Shown here: positions 9,411 through 18,864 of the stretch, in pieces
Layout: every line of letters begins with the position of its first letter
Position numbering within the stretch: position 1 is the first letter of the stretch
Assembly (NCBI RefSeq): GCF_007004765.1
Contig: NZ_VIKR01000006.1
Location: forward strand, 340,980-404,979
DNA length: 64,000 bases
Direction: 5' to 3'
DNA from: Aliikangiella marina
GTDB taxonomy: Bacteria > Pseudomonadota > Gammaproteobacteria > Enterobacterales > Kangiellaceae
Position numbers and translations under genes: made by a program
Notes under the pieces: generated by a model
What the model saw: only the letters and a program-made list of their open reading frames with translations
The model's database searches: none
What the model was told of the DNA's origin: nothing

Positions 9411-10826
9411 TTAACCCTCTTTTACTGTATCAGCGTCTGGACCAGCTTTTACGGTCTTGTATACGTTGTATGCCATGATGAACATTCCACCAAGGAACAA
9501 TGCCCCACCGAGTAATCGAATCCCATAGTAAGGGTAAGTTGCTTGAACAGCCTCAACGAAGCTGTATGTGAGCGTTCCGTCTTCATTGACTGCACGCCAC
9601 ATTAGGCCTTGCATGACACCGGCAATCCACATAGCGGCTATGTATAAAACAACGCCAATCGTAGAAACCCAGAAGTGAATGTTGATCATGTCTGTGCTGT
9701 ACATGTTTTGACGACCAAACACTTTAGGAATCATGTAGTACATTGCGCCAATACTGACAAATGCTACCCAACCGAGTGCCCCAGAGTGCACGTGACCAAT
9801 GGTCCAATCGGTGTAATGTGATAGGGCGTTTACTGTCTTGATTGACATCATGGGGCCTTCAAAAGTCGACATGCCATAGAAAGAAAGCGAAACGATCAAG
9901 AATTTTAAAATTGGGTCGGTACGTAGCTTATGCCATGCACCTGAAAGTGTCATGATTCCGTTAATCATACCTCCCCAGGAAGGTGCGAGAAGAATGAGAG
10001 AGAAAATCATCCCTAAGCTTTGAGCCCAGTTCGGAAGTGCGGTGTAATGCAAGTGATGAGGGCCTGCCCACATATAAATGGCAATTAGGGCCCAAAAGTG
10101 AACAATTGATAAGCGGTAAGAATAAACAGGGCGTTCGGCTTGTTTCGGAACATAGTAGTACATCATACCTAAGAAACCCGCCGTTAAGAAGAAGCCCACC
10201 GCGTTATGGCCATACCACCATTGAATCATCGCGTCGATTGCACCCGCATAAGCTGAATAAGACTTGGTCAGTGATACGGGAATAGCAGCACTATTAACAA
10301 TGTGTAATACCGCGACAGTTAGTATGAATGCCCCATAAAACCAGTTAGCGACATAGATATGGGCCGCTTTTCGCTTCATTACAGTCCCAAAAAACAAAAT
10401 TGCATACGCAACCCAGACAACTGCAATTAAAATATCGATTGGCCATTCCAGCTCTGCATATTCTTTACCGCTGGTCCAACCCATCGGTAATGATATTGCT
10501 GCAAGTACGATAATAAGTTGCCAACCCCAGAATACGAATGACGCTAATGCATTGCTAATCAGTGGCGCTTGGCAGGTTCTTTGTACAACGTACAGGGAAG
10601 TCGCCATTAGGGCTGAACCGCCGAATGCGAAGATTACTGCATTAGTATGCAGTGGTCTGAGTCGGCCGTAAGTTAAATATTCAATACCGTATGTTAAGTC
10701 GGGCCAGAACAGCTGGGCTGCGATAATCACGCCCACCAGCATACCGACTATACCCCAAACGACAGTCATAATTGAAAACTGTCTGACCACACGGTAATTG
10801 TAGGTCGGAGAATTATTTTCAGACAT
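9411..10826 (-). CDS. ccoN: Cytochrome c oxidase cbb3-type subunit I
   Basis: Catalytic subunit of the high-affinity terminal oxidase, carrying low-spin haem b and the haem b3-CuB site in about twelve membrane helices. Recognisable segments include [15 protein letters not shown] (haem ligand His), [18 protein letters not shown] (CuB His plus the cross-linked Tyr region), [11 protein letters not shown] and [14 protein letters not shown]. Start: I prefer ATG at 10826 ([14 protein letters not shown]), because GGGAA lies 5 nt upstream; an in-frame ATG at 10838 has no ribosome-binding site. This gives 471 aa. First gene of ccoNOQP, with an FNR box 78 bp upstream of the chosen start. Confidence 0.96.
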   Translation of the reverse strand: MSENNSPTYNYRVVRQFSIMTVVWGIVGMLVGVIIAAQLFWPDLTYGIEYLTYGRLRPLHTNAVIFAFGGSALMATSLYVVQRTCQAPLISNALASFVFWGWQLIIVLAAISLPMGWTSGKEYAELEWPIDILIAVVWVAYAILFFGTVMKRKAAHIYVANWFYGAFILTVAVLHIVNSAAIPVSLTKSYSAYAGAIDAMIQWWYGHNAVGFFLTAGFLGMMYYYVPKQAERPVYSYRLSIVHFWALIAIYMWAGPHHLHYTALPNWAQSLGMIFSLILLAPSWGGMINGIMTLSGAWHKLRTDPILKFLIVSLSFYGMSTFEGPMMSIKTVNALSHYTDWTIGHVHSGALGWVAFVSIGAMYYMIPKVFGRQNMYSTDMINIHFWVSTIGVVLYIAAMWIAGVMQGLMWRAVNEDGTLTYSFVEAVQATYPYYGIRLLGGALFLGGMFIMAYNVYKTVKAGPDADTVKEG

Positions 10827-10903
10827 TGTTATTCCCATTTTTACTGAAAGAAAGAAGTGCAGGACACCGGTACGAATTCTGCATTATCAGCACAGGGGCA
10901 GTT

Positions 10904-10917
10904 GTGATCTAAATCAA
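10904..10917 (-). promoter_or_regulatory. FNR/Anr box upstream of ccoN
   Basis: Read on the minus strand the site is TTGATTTAGATCAC, which matches the FNR consensus TTGAT-N4-ATCAA at 9 of 10 defined bases. For a class II promoter (site centred at -41.5) the -10 should lie about 32 bp downstream. CAGAAT on the minus strand (10876-10881) is at that spacing. Oxygen-limited activation of ccoNOQP by FNR/Anr is well established in other proteobacteria, and fnr itself is in this window. Confidence 0.75.
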
Positions 10918-11023
10918 TAAAAATTTCAGGATTTAGGATTGTTATCTCAATGTATAGATTTATGTGACTAAATCGGCCAATTCTTGTACTGAAATTGGCC
11001 AATTATCAAAGAGTTGAGACTAT

Positions 11024-11944
11024 TTAAGCGTCGGACTTTGGCGGTTTAAGCGCAAGTACTTCACACTGTAATTGGGTGAGTACTCTTTCTGCGGTGTTAC
11101 CCATGAAAGCGCCTGTGAGTCCGGCTCGACATACGGTACCCATAACGACGATTTGAGCACCAATTTGCTGCGCGAGTTGAGGAATTCGATCTTCTGCCAA
11201 ACCTTCGATAATATGTAGACAATCATTAGACACATTATGGTCAGCGACCAACGCATCCAGTTTTTGTTGGTTAAAGTCGTTGACCTCATTTTTGAGACTT
11301 TCGAGGTCAAATCCTGGAATTGTCGTGGCATTATCTAACGAGGGAGTTATATGGGTTGTGACCACATGTGTCGGATCATCGGTTAAACGGCTCAGCAACT
11401 TCGCATAGCTAATAATCTGGTGGTTAAAACTCGTTTCTTGGGCCGTTTCAGCGGCCGCATCAACGGCAGCGAGCACTGGCGAGGGAATTTTCCAATCGAG
11501 ATCTTTGACTAATAGCAAAGGGGCAGGGCACTTGCGGAGTAACTGCCAGTCAACCGGCATTGTAAACGGGTTCAAACTAGGCGCTTTGTCGCTTATCCGT
11601 TTAATGACCAAATCGGGGTTCACCTCGCTGCAGGCTCTCATCACCGCTTTTTGGATTTTTCGATGCCAAATGACCTGTGTTGTCACCTGTATTCCTTTGG
11701 CCTCGACTGGCTTTTTAAGCTGTTCGAGGTAGGCCAGACGATTATCCATCATCTCTTGTTTGAGTGTTTTACGGTGTTCTTGAGAGATCAGCGGTGAAAG
11801 GTCAGTTCCTGGATCGTAGACGCAACTTAACAGGTGGAGTTTGATGTCATAAAACTGCGCGAGTTGAATCGCTCGATTTAAGGCAATGTGTTCGTTTCTT
11901 TTGCCTCCGACAATTACCAATATATGTTGCGGAAATTTCATCAT
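11024..11944 (-). CDS. uspE: Universal stress protein, two-domain UspE type
   Basis: A 306-aa cytoplasmic protein made of two Usp domains in tandem (residues ~1-150 and ~155-303), the size and layout of UspE. The first begins QHILVIVGGKRNEHIALNRAI. The second ends with VVMGTVCRAGLTGAFMGNTAERVL, which contains the G-2x-G-9x-G(S/N) nucleotide-binding pattern. Two adjacent ATGs (11944, 11941) follow GGAG; the second has the better spacing, but the difference is one residue. Usp genes often sit beside fnr or oxidase genes. Here it follows ccoN's regulatory region on the same strand, separated by ~185 bp from the ccoN start. Confidence 0.85.
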   Translation of the reverse strand: MMKFPQHILVIVGGKRNEHIALNRAIQLAQFYDIKLHLLSCVYDPGTDLSPLISQEHRKTLKQEMMDNRLAYLEQLKKPVEAKGIQVTTQVIWHRKIQKAVMRACSEVNPDLVIKRISDKAPSLNPFTMPVDWQLLRKCPAPLLLVKDLDWKIPSPVLAAVDAAAETAQETSFNHQIISYAKLLSRLTDDPTHVVTTHITPSLDNATTIPGFDLESLKNEVNDFNQQKLDALVADHNVSNDCLHIIEGLAEDRIPQLAQQIGAQIVVMGTVCRAGLTGAFMGNTAERVLTQLQCEVLALKPPKSDA

Positions 11945-12152
11945 CTTCTCCGGAATTATTTTGCAATACTTTGGGTCTAATCAGGACGACATTTTGCTAG
12001 CAACCTAAGCTCCGACCAGTATAGAATACCCAAGGCATGAAAACTACGGTTTTTATAGCAAAATTAATAAGATATTGATGAAATTTTGGTACTGATGTCC
12101 GGTCTTATTACGTATAACAGAATCAGAAACGAAAGGAATTTGAGGGAAGTAT

Positions 12153-14717
12153 ATGCCAAATTGGCTTAAAGAATTCTACCGAGACCACATTCTCAAGCAC
12201 ACATTTATCACTACGGCGGTTGTTTTCGCAATCATCGGTATTGTGGGATCTTATGCGGCGAATTTCAGAATGGATGCCTCGGCTGACTCTTTGGTACTGG
12301 AAAATGATCAGTCGTTAGAGTTTTACCGAAAAGTGAAAAAGCAGTATGGCACCGACGACTACTTATTCATTACATTCCGGCCAAAAGAACCTCTTTTCAC
12401 CGATAAAAGTATTAAGCAACTCAAATCACTCAAAGAACAATTACAATCGCTGCCAGATGTTGAAACGGTTATCTCATTAATAGATGCGCCTATTTTTGAT
12501 GTTGATAACGTCAGTTTGTCGAATATCGAAAACGATTTGTATTTTATTGAAGACGACGGTGTCGATTTAGAAAAAGCGCGTCGCGATTTATTGAATATTA
12601 ATTTGTATAAAAACTTATTAATCAGTTCCGATGGTCAAACAACGGTAATCCAAGCCAACCTGAAGGGTAATAAAAATTACTTTAAGCTAAATGATGAGCT
12701 ACGCAAACTCATTTGGAAAAAGAACAATATCGGCGAATTAACGCCCTACGAAAAACAAGCTGAAGCCAATCTAAAACAAGAACTGAGACTGTTAGCAGAC
12801 GAGCTTGCTATCCGAAACGAACGAGTAATTAACCAAATACGTGCGCTAAAAGAGTCATACCGAGACATCGCAAAGATTTACTTAGGCGGCGTGCCAATGA
12901 TCGCCCACGACATGATTGAATATGTTAAGAATGATCTGGTTGTTTTCGGGCTCGGTGTTTTCCTGTTATTGGTCGCGATACAAGCGTTTATTTTCCGTCG
13001 CATGCGTTGGATTGTTATCACTTTGGGCTGCTGTATGATCACCGCAGTCATGTCGATGGGCATCTTGGGATTATTTGATTGGCCGGTTACGGTTATCTCT
13101 TCTAATTTTGTCGCACTGTTATTGATAATTACTATGTCCCTGGTGATTCATTTGATCGTCCGTTTTAGGCAGGTCGAGCGTGAGCATCTTGACATGGATT
13201 ATGACGAGAAAATACTAGAAACGGTTTCCTCGATGTTTACCCCATGCGCATACACGGCGCTAACGACTATCGTTGCGTTTGGCAGTTTGATGGTGAGCGA
13301 TATTCGACCGGTGATTGATTTTGGCAAAATGATGATCATGGGTGTGAGTTTAGCGTTTGTTATTGCCTTCACATTGTTCCCTCTGTTTATGCGCCTCAAT
13401 AAAAAAGCCGGTTTAGACAGACGACAGGAATCAGGATTTTTTACTTTTACCAATCATCTTGCAAAAATCTCCGATCGATGGCGCTATAAAGTGGCAACAA
13501 TCGCAATTGTCATGAGCTTAACCAGTGCTTGGGGAATAAGTTATCTGTCAGTTGATAACCGTTTTATTGATTACTTCAAATCACATACAGAAATTCATCA
13601 AGGAATGAAAGTTATAGACCAAGAACTTGGTGGTACAACACCGCTCGAGATAATTATTGAGCGTTCAGCAATTGAAGCCGACTTTGCTTTTGTTGAGGAA
13701 GAAAGTGAAGAAGATGAGTGGGAAGAAGAGTTTGAAGAGGAATTCTCAGACGACGAAGGTGGCGAAACTGTTGCAGAAACTGAAGAAGAAACGCCTCGTT
13801 TATGGATGACCTCACACGGTATTGAAAAGCTCCACAAAGTACAAAACTTTTTAGACAGTTTAAGTGTTACGGGTAAAACATTATCGCTTGCTGCGGGACT
13901 TCAAATTGTTGAACAAATTAATGGTAACCAAAGGCTCAGTGATTTTGAACTATCCTTATTACAGAAAAAAATTCCTAAAGATTTAAAGGATCAAGTATTA
14001 GCGCCTTTTTATGACAGAGAGAATGATCAAGTCCGCTTCTTAATTCGCGTTAAAGAATCGGACCCAGATTTAGACAGAAACCAGTTACTTGCCGATATTG
14101 CGAATTTCCTTAAAACTGATTTAGGGTTTTCTGAAGATAGTTTCGAGTTTACCGGAATGCTGATCCTTTATAACAATATGTTAGAGAGTTTGTTTAAATC
14201 ACAAATACTAACCCTCGGTGTTGTTTTTGGGATTATTTTGATGATGTTTATCATTTTGTTCCGTTCGTTAAAGCTTGCATTATTAGGCATGTTCCCTAAT
14301 TTAATGGGGGCTTGTTTTGTGCTTGGTTTAATGGGATGGTCAGGCATTCCTCTCGATATGATGACCATTACTATTGCGGCAATTAGTATTGGTATCGCGG
14401 TCGACAATACCATTCACTATATCTTTAGGTTCAAGTTAGAATACGCGCGGCTCGGAGACTACACTAAAGCGATGTATTCCTGCCATGATACGATCGCCAG
14501 AGCGATGTATTTTACATCGATAACGATAATCGCTGGCTTTTCAGTATTGGTTTTATCAAACTTTATGCCGTCAATATATTTCGGAATATTTACCAGTTTA
14601 GCGATGTTTGTCGCTTTGCTTGGCAACTTAACACTGTTACCGGTATTACTACTATTGTTTAAACCATTAAAAAGTGTGGAGAAAGATACTGCAGAGGTGG
14701 CTCTTTCTGAAGCTTAA
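12153..14717 (+). CDS. MMPL/RND-superfamily transporter
   Basis: An 854-aa inner-membrane protein with the RND exporter-like duplicated layout. There is one N-terminal helix (~17-36), a large periplasmic domain, and a five- to six-helix bundle (~265-425). A second helix (~445-465) and a second periplasmic domain follow, then a final bundle (~685-840). The GIAVDNTIHYIFRFK segment in the last bundle is typical of MMPL-type proteins, whose substrates are often lipids or hydrophobic molecules. An unusual, very acidic stretch at ~515-548 (EEESEEDEWEEEFEEEF...) sits in the second periplasmic domain. Substrate is not predictable. It stands alone: the upstream neighbour is divergent and the downstream one convergent across a terminator. 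Confidence 0.88.
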   Translation: MPNWLKEFYRDHILKHTFITTAVVFAIIGIVGSYAANFRMDASADSLVLENDQSLEFYRKVKKQYGTDDYLFITFRPKEPLFTDKSIKQLKSLKEQLQSLPDVETVISLIDAPIFDVDNVSLSNIENDLYFIEDDGVDLEKARRDLLNINLYKNLLISSDGQTTVIQANLKGNKNYFKLNDELRKLIWKKNNIGELTPYEKQAEANLKQELRLLADELAIRNERVINQIRALKESYRDIAKIYLGGVPMIAHDMIEYVKNDLVVFGLGVFLLLVAIQAFIFRRMRWIVITLGCCMITAVMSMGILGLFDWPVTVISSNFVALLLIITMSLVIHLIVRFRQVEREHLDMDYDEKILETVSSMFTPCAYTALTTIVAFGSLMVSDIRPVIDFGKMMIMGVSLAFVIAFTLFPLFMRLNKKAGLDRRQESGFFTFTNHLAKISDRWRYKVATIAIVMSLTSAWGISYLSVDNRFIDYFKSHTEIHQGMKVIDQELGGTTPLEIIIERSAIEADFAFVEEESEEDEWEEEFEEEFSDDEGGETVAETEEETPRLWMTSHGIEKLHKVQNFLDSLSVTGKTLSLAAGLQIVEQINGNQRLSDFELSLLQKKIPKDLKDQVLAPFYDRENDQVRFLIRVKESDPDLDRNQLLADIANFLKTDLGFSEDSFEFTGMLILYNNMLESLFKSQILTLGVVFGIILMMFIILFRSLKLALLGMFPNLMGACFVLGLMGWSGIPLDMMTITIAAISIGIAVDNTIHYIFRFKLEYARLGDYTKAMYSCHDTIARAMYFTSITIIAGFSVLVLSNFMPSIYFGIFTSLAMFVALLGNLTLLPVLLLLFKPLKSVEKDTAEVALSEA

Positions 14718-14794
14718 TGTTCTGCTAATATCATATCGACCAAACCGATGAAAAGTTACAGTTCGGAACCGATAGACTTGTTTTAAAAAAGCAT

Positions 14795-14825
14795 AGCCTT
14801 TAGCTCATAACTAAAGGCTTTTTTA
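14795..14825 (+). terminator. Terminator between the MMPL gene and the S41 protease gene
   Basis: A 9-bp stem AGCCTTTAG / CTAAAGGCT with a 7-nt loop runs into a T tract. A run of A at 14785-14790 on the other side suggests it may also work for the convergent S41 gene, whose stop codon lies in the hairpin's edge. Confidence 0.8.
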
Positions 14826-16139
14826 TTTGTCATTGAGAAGTTTGCTGATTTCAACAAGCGCACGATTTAGTTGAGGGTCATGATTTAATGATTTGGAGAG
14901 AGGGTAGGCCACTGCTACATGAGGCTTAATACCAACGCCTTCAATTTTGATATCATCAACAAAGTATTCGGCCGTTGCTAGGTACAGAAAATAATCTTGT
15001 TCCTCATTAAATATGCCTCTGCCTGCGACAAATGCACCCATTGTCTTTTCGCCCACCAGTAGCGCACGATTTGTTTTTTTAAACTGGTATGATAAGGCCT
15101 CTTTGCCAGATCGAACTCCTTCATTGATTAATACCACCATCGGTCCCAAAAATGGCGACGGATTATTTTTATCTTCAGCGGTGTATTGTTTGCGATTACC
15201 GGCTTTATCAATTACGGAATAGTTAAAGTATGCTTGTCTATTGGTAAAAAATGGATCGATATATTCATACCAAGCTCCGCCATAACCACCGCGTAAATCC
15301 AAGATAATTCCATCAACAGACTCGAATTGCGTTTTAATTACTTGAGTAAAGCTTTGTAAAACATCAGCGTGAACCCCGGTCCACAAACGCACGTAACCGA
15401 CACGCTTATCATTCAACTTGATGATCTTGGCACTGTGCTTTACTGATTGTGCAAATGAATAACTTGGATTTTCAAAAACGGGAGAAATTGATTTAACGAA
15501 TTGTCGACCATTTCGGTTTATTCGTAATCTATAGTGTGGTTTTATTGTCTGATTGAAACTTAAATAGGGGTGAAACTCCCCATCGTCAACATTCTCAATA
15601 ATATCACCTCTTCGAATACCGGCTTGGTCTAACGGATAACCATCTAATACTTCTCTTACAATGTATTGGTTATTGACTTGTTTAAATTGACCACCTATAT
15701 GGAAAACTTTGGGCTTGTTAATCTCTCGAGTTGAAAATAGTGAGCGAAAAAAGTAAAAGTCAATGTCATTGCTGGTATAAAATTGTGTATGAGATACATT
15801 GAGACTCTTGAGAAATTCATTGAATACCGGCGAGAATTCATGGATGTTATTTTTTTGCTTCGCTTGTGCTTTTAATTGAAGGTATTTTTCATCGGTAAAC
15901 TGTCGTTTCCTGAGTGATTCAGAATAGTAGTATTCGTTTGCTTTTAACCAGATCTTATCGAAGCTCTCTACAACTGATTCTTGACCAGGCTTTTGTATTG
16001 CCGAGTCTGTTTCATTGCCGAGGCAATTAATCGTGTAGGTTAAAAAAAAGATTAGACTGGTGGCACTAAAAACTGGCGATAGAGCGTCAATGAAAGTATT
16101 TCCTAACCAAGGGAGAAGTTTTATCGATGAAGCGTTCAA
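14823..16139 (-). CDS. S41-family (C-terminal processing-like) peptidase
   Basis: A 438-aa exported serine-protease homologue. The N-terminal hydrophobic stretch ~23-40 resembles a signal peptide or anchor. A PDZ-like segment (DGYPLDQAGIRRGDIIENV) lies at ~160-180. The S41 core begins at VGYVRLWTG and includes DGIILDLRGGYGG and VVLINEGVRSGKEALSY, where the Ser after Arg is the likely nucleophile. CtpA-type enzymes use a Lys in an FGKG motif after GExT; here the segment reads GEKTMGAFVAG, so the standard Ser-Lys dyad is not evident and a tricorn-like or divergent subfamily is possible. TTG start with GGGAGG 9 nt upstream. It lies 69 bp downstream of sufE on the same strand and may be read from the suf transcript. 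Confidence 0.75.
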   Translation of the reverse strand: MNASSIKLLPWLGNTFIDALSPVFSATSLIFFLTYTINCLGNETDSAIQKPGQESVVESFDKIWLKANEYYYSESLRKRQFTDEKYLQLKAQAKQKNNIHEFSPVFNEFLKSLNVSHTQFYTSNDIDFYFFRSLFSTREINKPKVFHIGGQFKQVNNQYIVREVLDGYPLDQAGIRRGDIIENVDDGEFHPYLSFNQTIKPHYRLRINRNGRQFVKSISPVFENPSYSFAQSVKHSAKIIKLNDKRVGYVRLWTGVHADVLQSFTQVIKTQFESVDGIILDLRGGYGGAWYEYIDPFFTNRQAYFNYSVIDKAGNRKQYTAEDKNNPSPFLGPMVVLINEGVRSGKEALSYQFKKTNRALLVGEKTMGAFVAGRGIFNEEQDYFLYLATAEYFVDDIKIEGVGIKPHVAVAYPLSKSLNHDPQLNRALVEISKLLNDK

Positions 16140-16208
16140 AGTGATAAGCCTCCCTTTATTGGTTGAAGTATTTAGCAGAGACTATCCTTTTATCGATCTG
16201 TTTGCCAT

Positions 16209-16613
16209 TTATAGTTCTGTTTGTGCGAGTTGCTTAATTTTTTCGACCATGGCTTGCAAACCATTACCTCGGGTAGGACTTAGGTGCTTCATGAGGTCCA
16301 GTTTAGAAAAGTAGTCAGCGATATCAAATTCAATGATTTCTTTTGGTGATTTGTGGTTATAAGCGGCCATGACAATCGCCAGTAAGCCGCGCACAATATG
16401 CGCGTCGCTATCGACTTGGAAGTTAAATTTACCGTCAATAAATTGTGGCTCTATCCAAACTTGGCTTTGGCAGCCTGGAACGAGTCGTTCTTCAGTGCGC
16501 AGTTCCTCGGGCATGGAGGGAAGCGACTTGCCGAGATCGATCATATACTTATACCGATCTTCCCATGAATCAAAAAAGCTTAGTGTGTCAACGATCTCTT
16601 CTGTGGCACTCAT
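16209..16613 (-). CDS. sufE: Cysteine desulfurase sulfur-acceptor protein SufE
   Basis: Takes persulfide sulfur from SufS and stimulates its activity. With ATG at 16613 the protein is 134 aa, near the E. coli length of 138. The acceptor cysteine is C48 in ERLVPGCQSQVW, the family signature, and MKHLSPTRGNGLQAMVEKI at the C-terminus is typical. A TTG seven codons upstream is a weaker alternative. Last clear suf gene of the operon, 48 bp after sufT. Confidence 0.93.
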   Translation of the reverse strand: MSATEEIVDTLSFFDSWEDRYKYMIDLGKSLPSMPEELRTEERLVPGCQSQVWIEPQFIDGKFNFQVDSDAHIVRGLLAIVMAAYNHKSPKEIIEFDIADYFSKLDLMKHLSPTRGNGLQAMVEKIKQLAQTEL

Positions 16614-16661
16614 AATTTTAGATGATTTAATCAATAAAGTTGTTGGATAGTTTATCGAAGC

Positions 16662-17195
16662 TTAAAAGAATAAGCCAGTCGCTAATTTCGCTTCGTCACT
16701 CATCATGTCTCTCGTCCAAGGGGGATCAAAGACGAGTTCGACATTGACGGTTTCTACGTTAGGTACTTTTGCAACGCGGTATTTGATATCAGACACCAAA
16801 ACTGGCCCCATACCACAGGCGGGCGCTGTGAGTGTCATATTAATATTGACAGCCTTAGCGTCGCGATCAATTTCCATTGAATAGATCAGACCTAAATCAA
16901 CTAGGTTAACAGGAATTTCAGGATCATAAATACTTTTTAACGCTTGCCAAACCTGTTCTTCAATTATCTCGTTATTTTCGTTCTCGGCAAACTCCAGACT
17001 CTCTGCTTTGAGACCGAGTGCTCCTGCATCAGTACCGTCGACACGGGCCATATTGCCATTGATAACGACAGTGTAGTTGCCACCAAGGGCTTGGGTAATA
17101 GTGACAAATGTATCTTTGGGAATCGTAATTTTTGTGCCTGCAGGAACTAGTCTAGCGGGGCAATCGGTCTGCGCGACCACCATTCGTTTTTCCAC
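16662..17195 (-). CDS. sufT: Fe-S assembly protein SufT (MIP18/DUF59 family)
   Basis: A 177-aa Fe-S maturation factor. An N-terminal SufT-specific region (~1-65) precedes a DUF59/MIP18 domain with YDPEIPVNLVDLGLIY and LTAPACGMGP, whose Cys is the conserved reactive residue of the family. The C-terminal segment FDPPWTRDMMSDEAK is also typical. It begins 3 bp after the sufA stop. SufT proteins work with SUF in cluster delivery and are genetically linked to it in many bacteria. Confidence 0.92.
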   Translation of the reverse strand: MEKRMVVAQTDCPARLVPAGTKITIPKDTFVTITQALGGNYTVVINGNMARVDGTDAGALGLKAESLEFAENENNEIIEEQVWQALKSIYDPEIPVNLVDLGLIYSMEIDRDAKAVNINMTLTAPACGMGPVLVSDIKYRVAKVPNVETVNVELVFDPPWTRDMMSDEAKLATGLFF

Positions 17196-17198
17196 GAA

Positions 17199-17561
17199 TT
17201 ATTGCTCCACGCTAAAGCTTTCACCGCAACCGCATAGCGCAGTGGCGTTAGGGTTGTTGAAGTCGAGGCGAAAATTGACACCTTCTTGGATATAGTCAAT
17301 TTGAGTGCCATTGATTAACGGAATGATTTTGGGTTCGATATAAAGTTTTAGTTCGTCGGATAGGTCATAAACGATTGCTTCATCGGAAACTTCAAAAGCG
17401 AGCTCTAATAAATATTTAAAACCGGAACATCCACTTTCTTTAACATTGAATTCGATGCCTTTGGCGTTTTTAGCGATAACTTGTTTGGACAAGTGCTTGA
17501 TCGCTGTTTCGGTAAATGAAACTGGCATCTGCGTTTTGGGGTTATAGGTTGCTACAGTCAT
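17199..17561 (-). CDS. sufA: A-type Fe-S carrier SufA
   Basis: A 120-aa HesB/IscA-family scaffold or carrier. The three conserved cysteines are C45 (KESGCSGFKY) and C110/C112 (LCGCGESF). It lies between sufS and sufT, 19 bp from sufS, and accepts clusters from SufBCD for transfer to target proteins. SufA is favoured over IscA because of this operon. Confidence 0.92.
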   Translation of the reverse strand: MTVATYNPKTQMPVSFTETAIKHLSKQVIAKNAKGIEFNVKESGCSGFKYLLELAFEVSDEAIVYDLSDELKLYIEPKIIPLINGTQIDYIQEGVNFRLDFNNPNATALCGCGESFSVEQ

Positions 17562-17580
17562 CTTGATCGCTCTGCAATGA

Positions 17581-18840
17581 TTACATTAAAAAGGTTTTTG
17601 CTTTTTCTAAGCCGGCAAACAGTCTATCGACTTCAGCCTTTGTATTATAGAAACTAAACGAGGCACGGATCGTTCCATTTAATCCCAAGGCATCCATCAA
17701 TGGCATTGCGCAATGATGTCCGGTTCTTACCGCGATACCTTGTTGGTCGAGTATCATCCCGACATCCGCTGAATGAAAGCCTTCTAATACAAAACTAAGC
17801 ACAGATGTTTTATTGCAGTCAGAACCAACTATTCTCATCTCTGGAATAGTTTTGGCTTTTTCAGTGGCGTATTCAATTAACTCGTGTTCATACTGAGCAA
17901 GCTCGCGACGATCAAATTGTTCGAGGTAGTCAATCGCTGCGCCAAGTGCGATGGAGCCTTCTATGTTGGGAGTACCTGCCTCAAACTTATAAGGCAGTTT
18001 ATTAAAAGTAGTACCATCAAAACTGACTTTTTCAATCATCTCGCCGCCGCCATGCCAGGGTGGCATTGATTCTAAAATTTCTTGTTTACCATATAAAACG
18101 CCGATACCGGTCGGTGCAAACATTTTGTGGCCGGAAAAGGCGTAGAAGTCGCAGTCAAGTTCGCGTACATCTATCATTAAATGCGGCGCAGCTTGAGCAC
18201 CATCGACTAATACTTTTGCGCCGAGAGAATGAGCTAAATCGATAATTTCTTTAACTGGGTTTATTACGCCTAATGCGTTAGAGATATGTCCTATCGCGAC
18301 AAGCTTTGTTTTTTCCGATAGCAGTGTTTTGTAGTGAGCTAAGTCTAACTCTCCGTTCGCTTTTACATTGATAGGCTTGAGGATAGCACCGACCGATTGA
18401 CAAAGAATTTGCCAAGGGACAATATTTGAGTGATGTTCTAAGGTCGATACAATGACCTCGTCACCTTGAGTAATGTTTTCGCGGCCCCATGTTTGGGCGA
18501 CAAGGTTAATCGCTTCAGTTGTACCACGAGTCCAAATAATTTCTTCGCGGCAACTCGCGTTAATAAAATGTTGTACTTTTTCTCGCGCCTCTTCAAACAG
18601 CTGAGTCGCTTTGTCACTTAAGGCGTGCGCACCGCGGTGGACATTCGAGTTAGTGTGTTGATAGTAATCATCGATCGCGTCGATTACCATTTGTGGTTTT
18701 TGCGAAGTAGCCCCGTTATCTAAATAAACGAGATCTTGACCGTTAACTTTATCTGATAAGATCGGGAAATCAGCGCGGATAGATTGAACATCGAATTCGC
18801 GTTTTTTAGAACTTGTTTTTAACAGTGTCTGGGTATTCAT
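17581..18840 (-). CDS. sufS: Cysteine desulfurase SufS
   Basis: PLP-dependent type II desulfurase that converts cysteine to alanine and a protein-bound persulfide for cluster assembly. The 419-aa protein has the PLP lysine in AFSGHKMFAPTGIG and the active-site cysteine C377 in RTGHHCAMPLM, the short-loop arrangement of SufS rather than IscS. TRGTTEAINLVA and THH-like EHHSNIVPW segments bind the cofactor. It begins 24 bp after sufD, and SufE is encoded in the same operon as its partner. Confidence 0.96.
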   Translation of the reverse strand: MNTQTLLKTSSKKREFDVQSIRADFPILSDKVNGQDLVYLDNGATSQKPQMVIDAIDDYYQHTNSNVHRGAHALSDKATQLFEEAREKVQHFINASCREEIIWTRGTTEAINLVAQTWGRENITQGDEVIVSTLEHHSNIVPWQILCQSVGAILKPINVKANGELDLAHYKTLLSEKTKLVAIGHISNALGVINPVKEIIDLAHSLGAKVLVDGAQAAPHLMIDVRELDCDFYAFSGHKMFAPTGIGVLYGKQEILESMPPWHGGGEMIEKVSFDGTTFNKLPYKFEAGTPNIEGSIALGAAIDYLEQFDRRELAQYEHELIEYATEKAKTIPEMRIVGSDCNKTSVLSFVLEGFHSADVGMILDQQGIAVRTGHHCAMPLMDALGLNGTIRASFSFYNTKAEVDRLFAGLEKAKTFLM

Positions 18841-18864
18841 TCTGATATTTTCATTGATTCAAGA

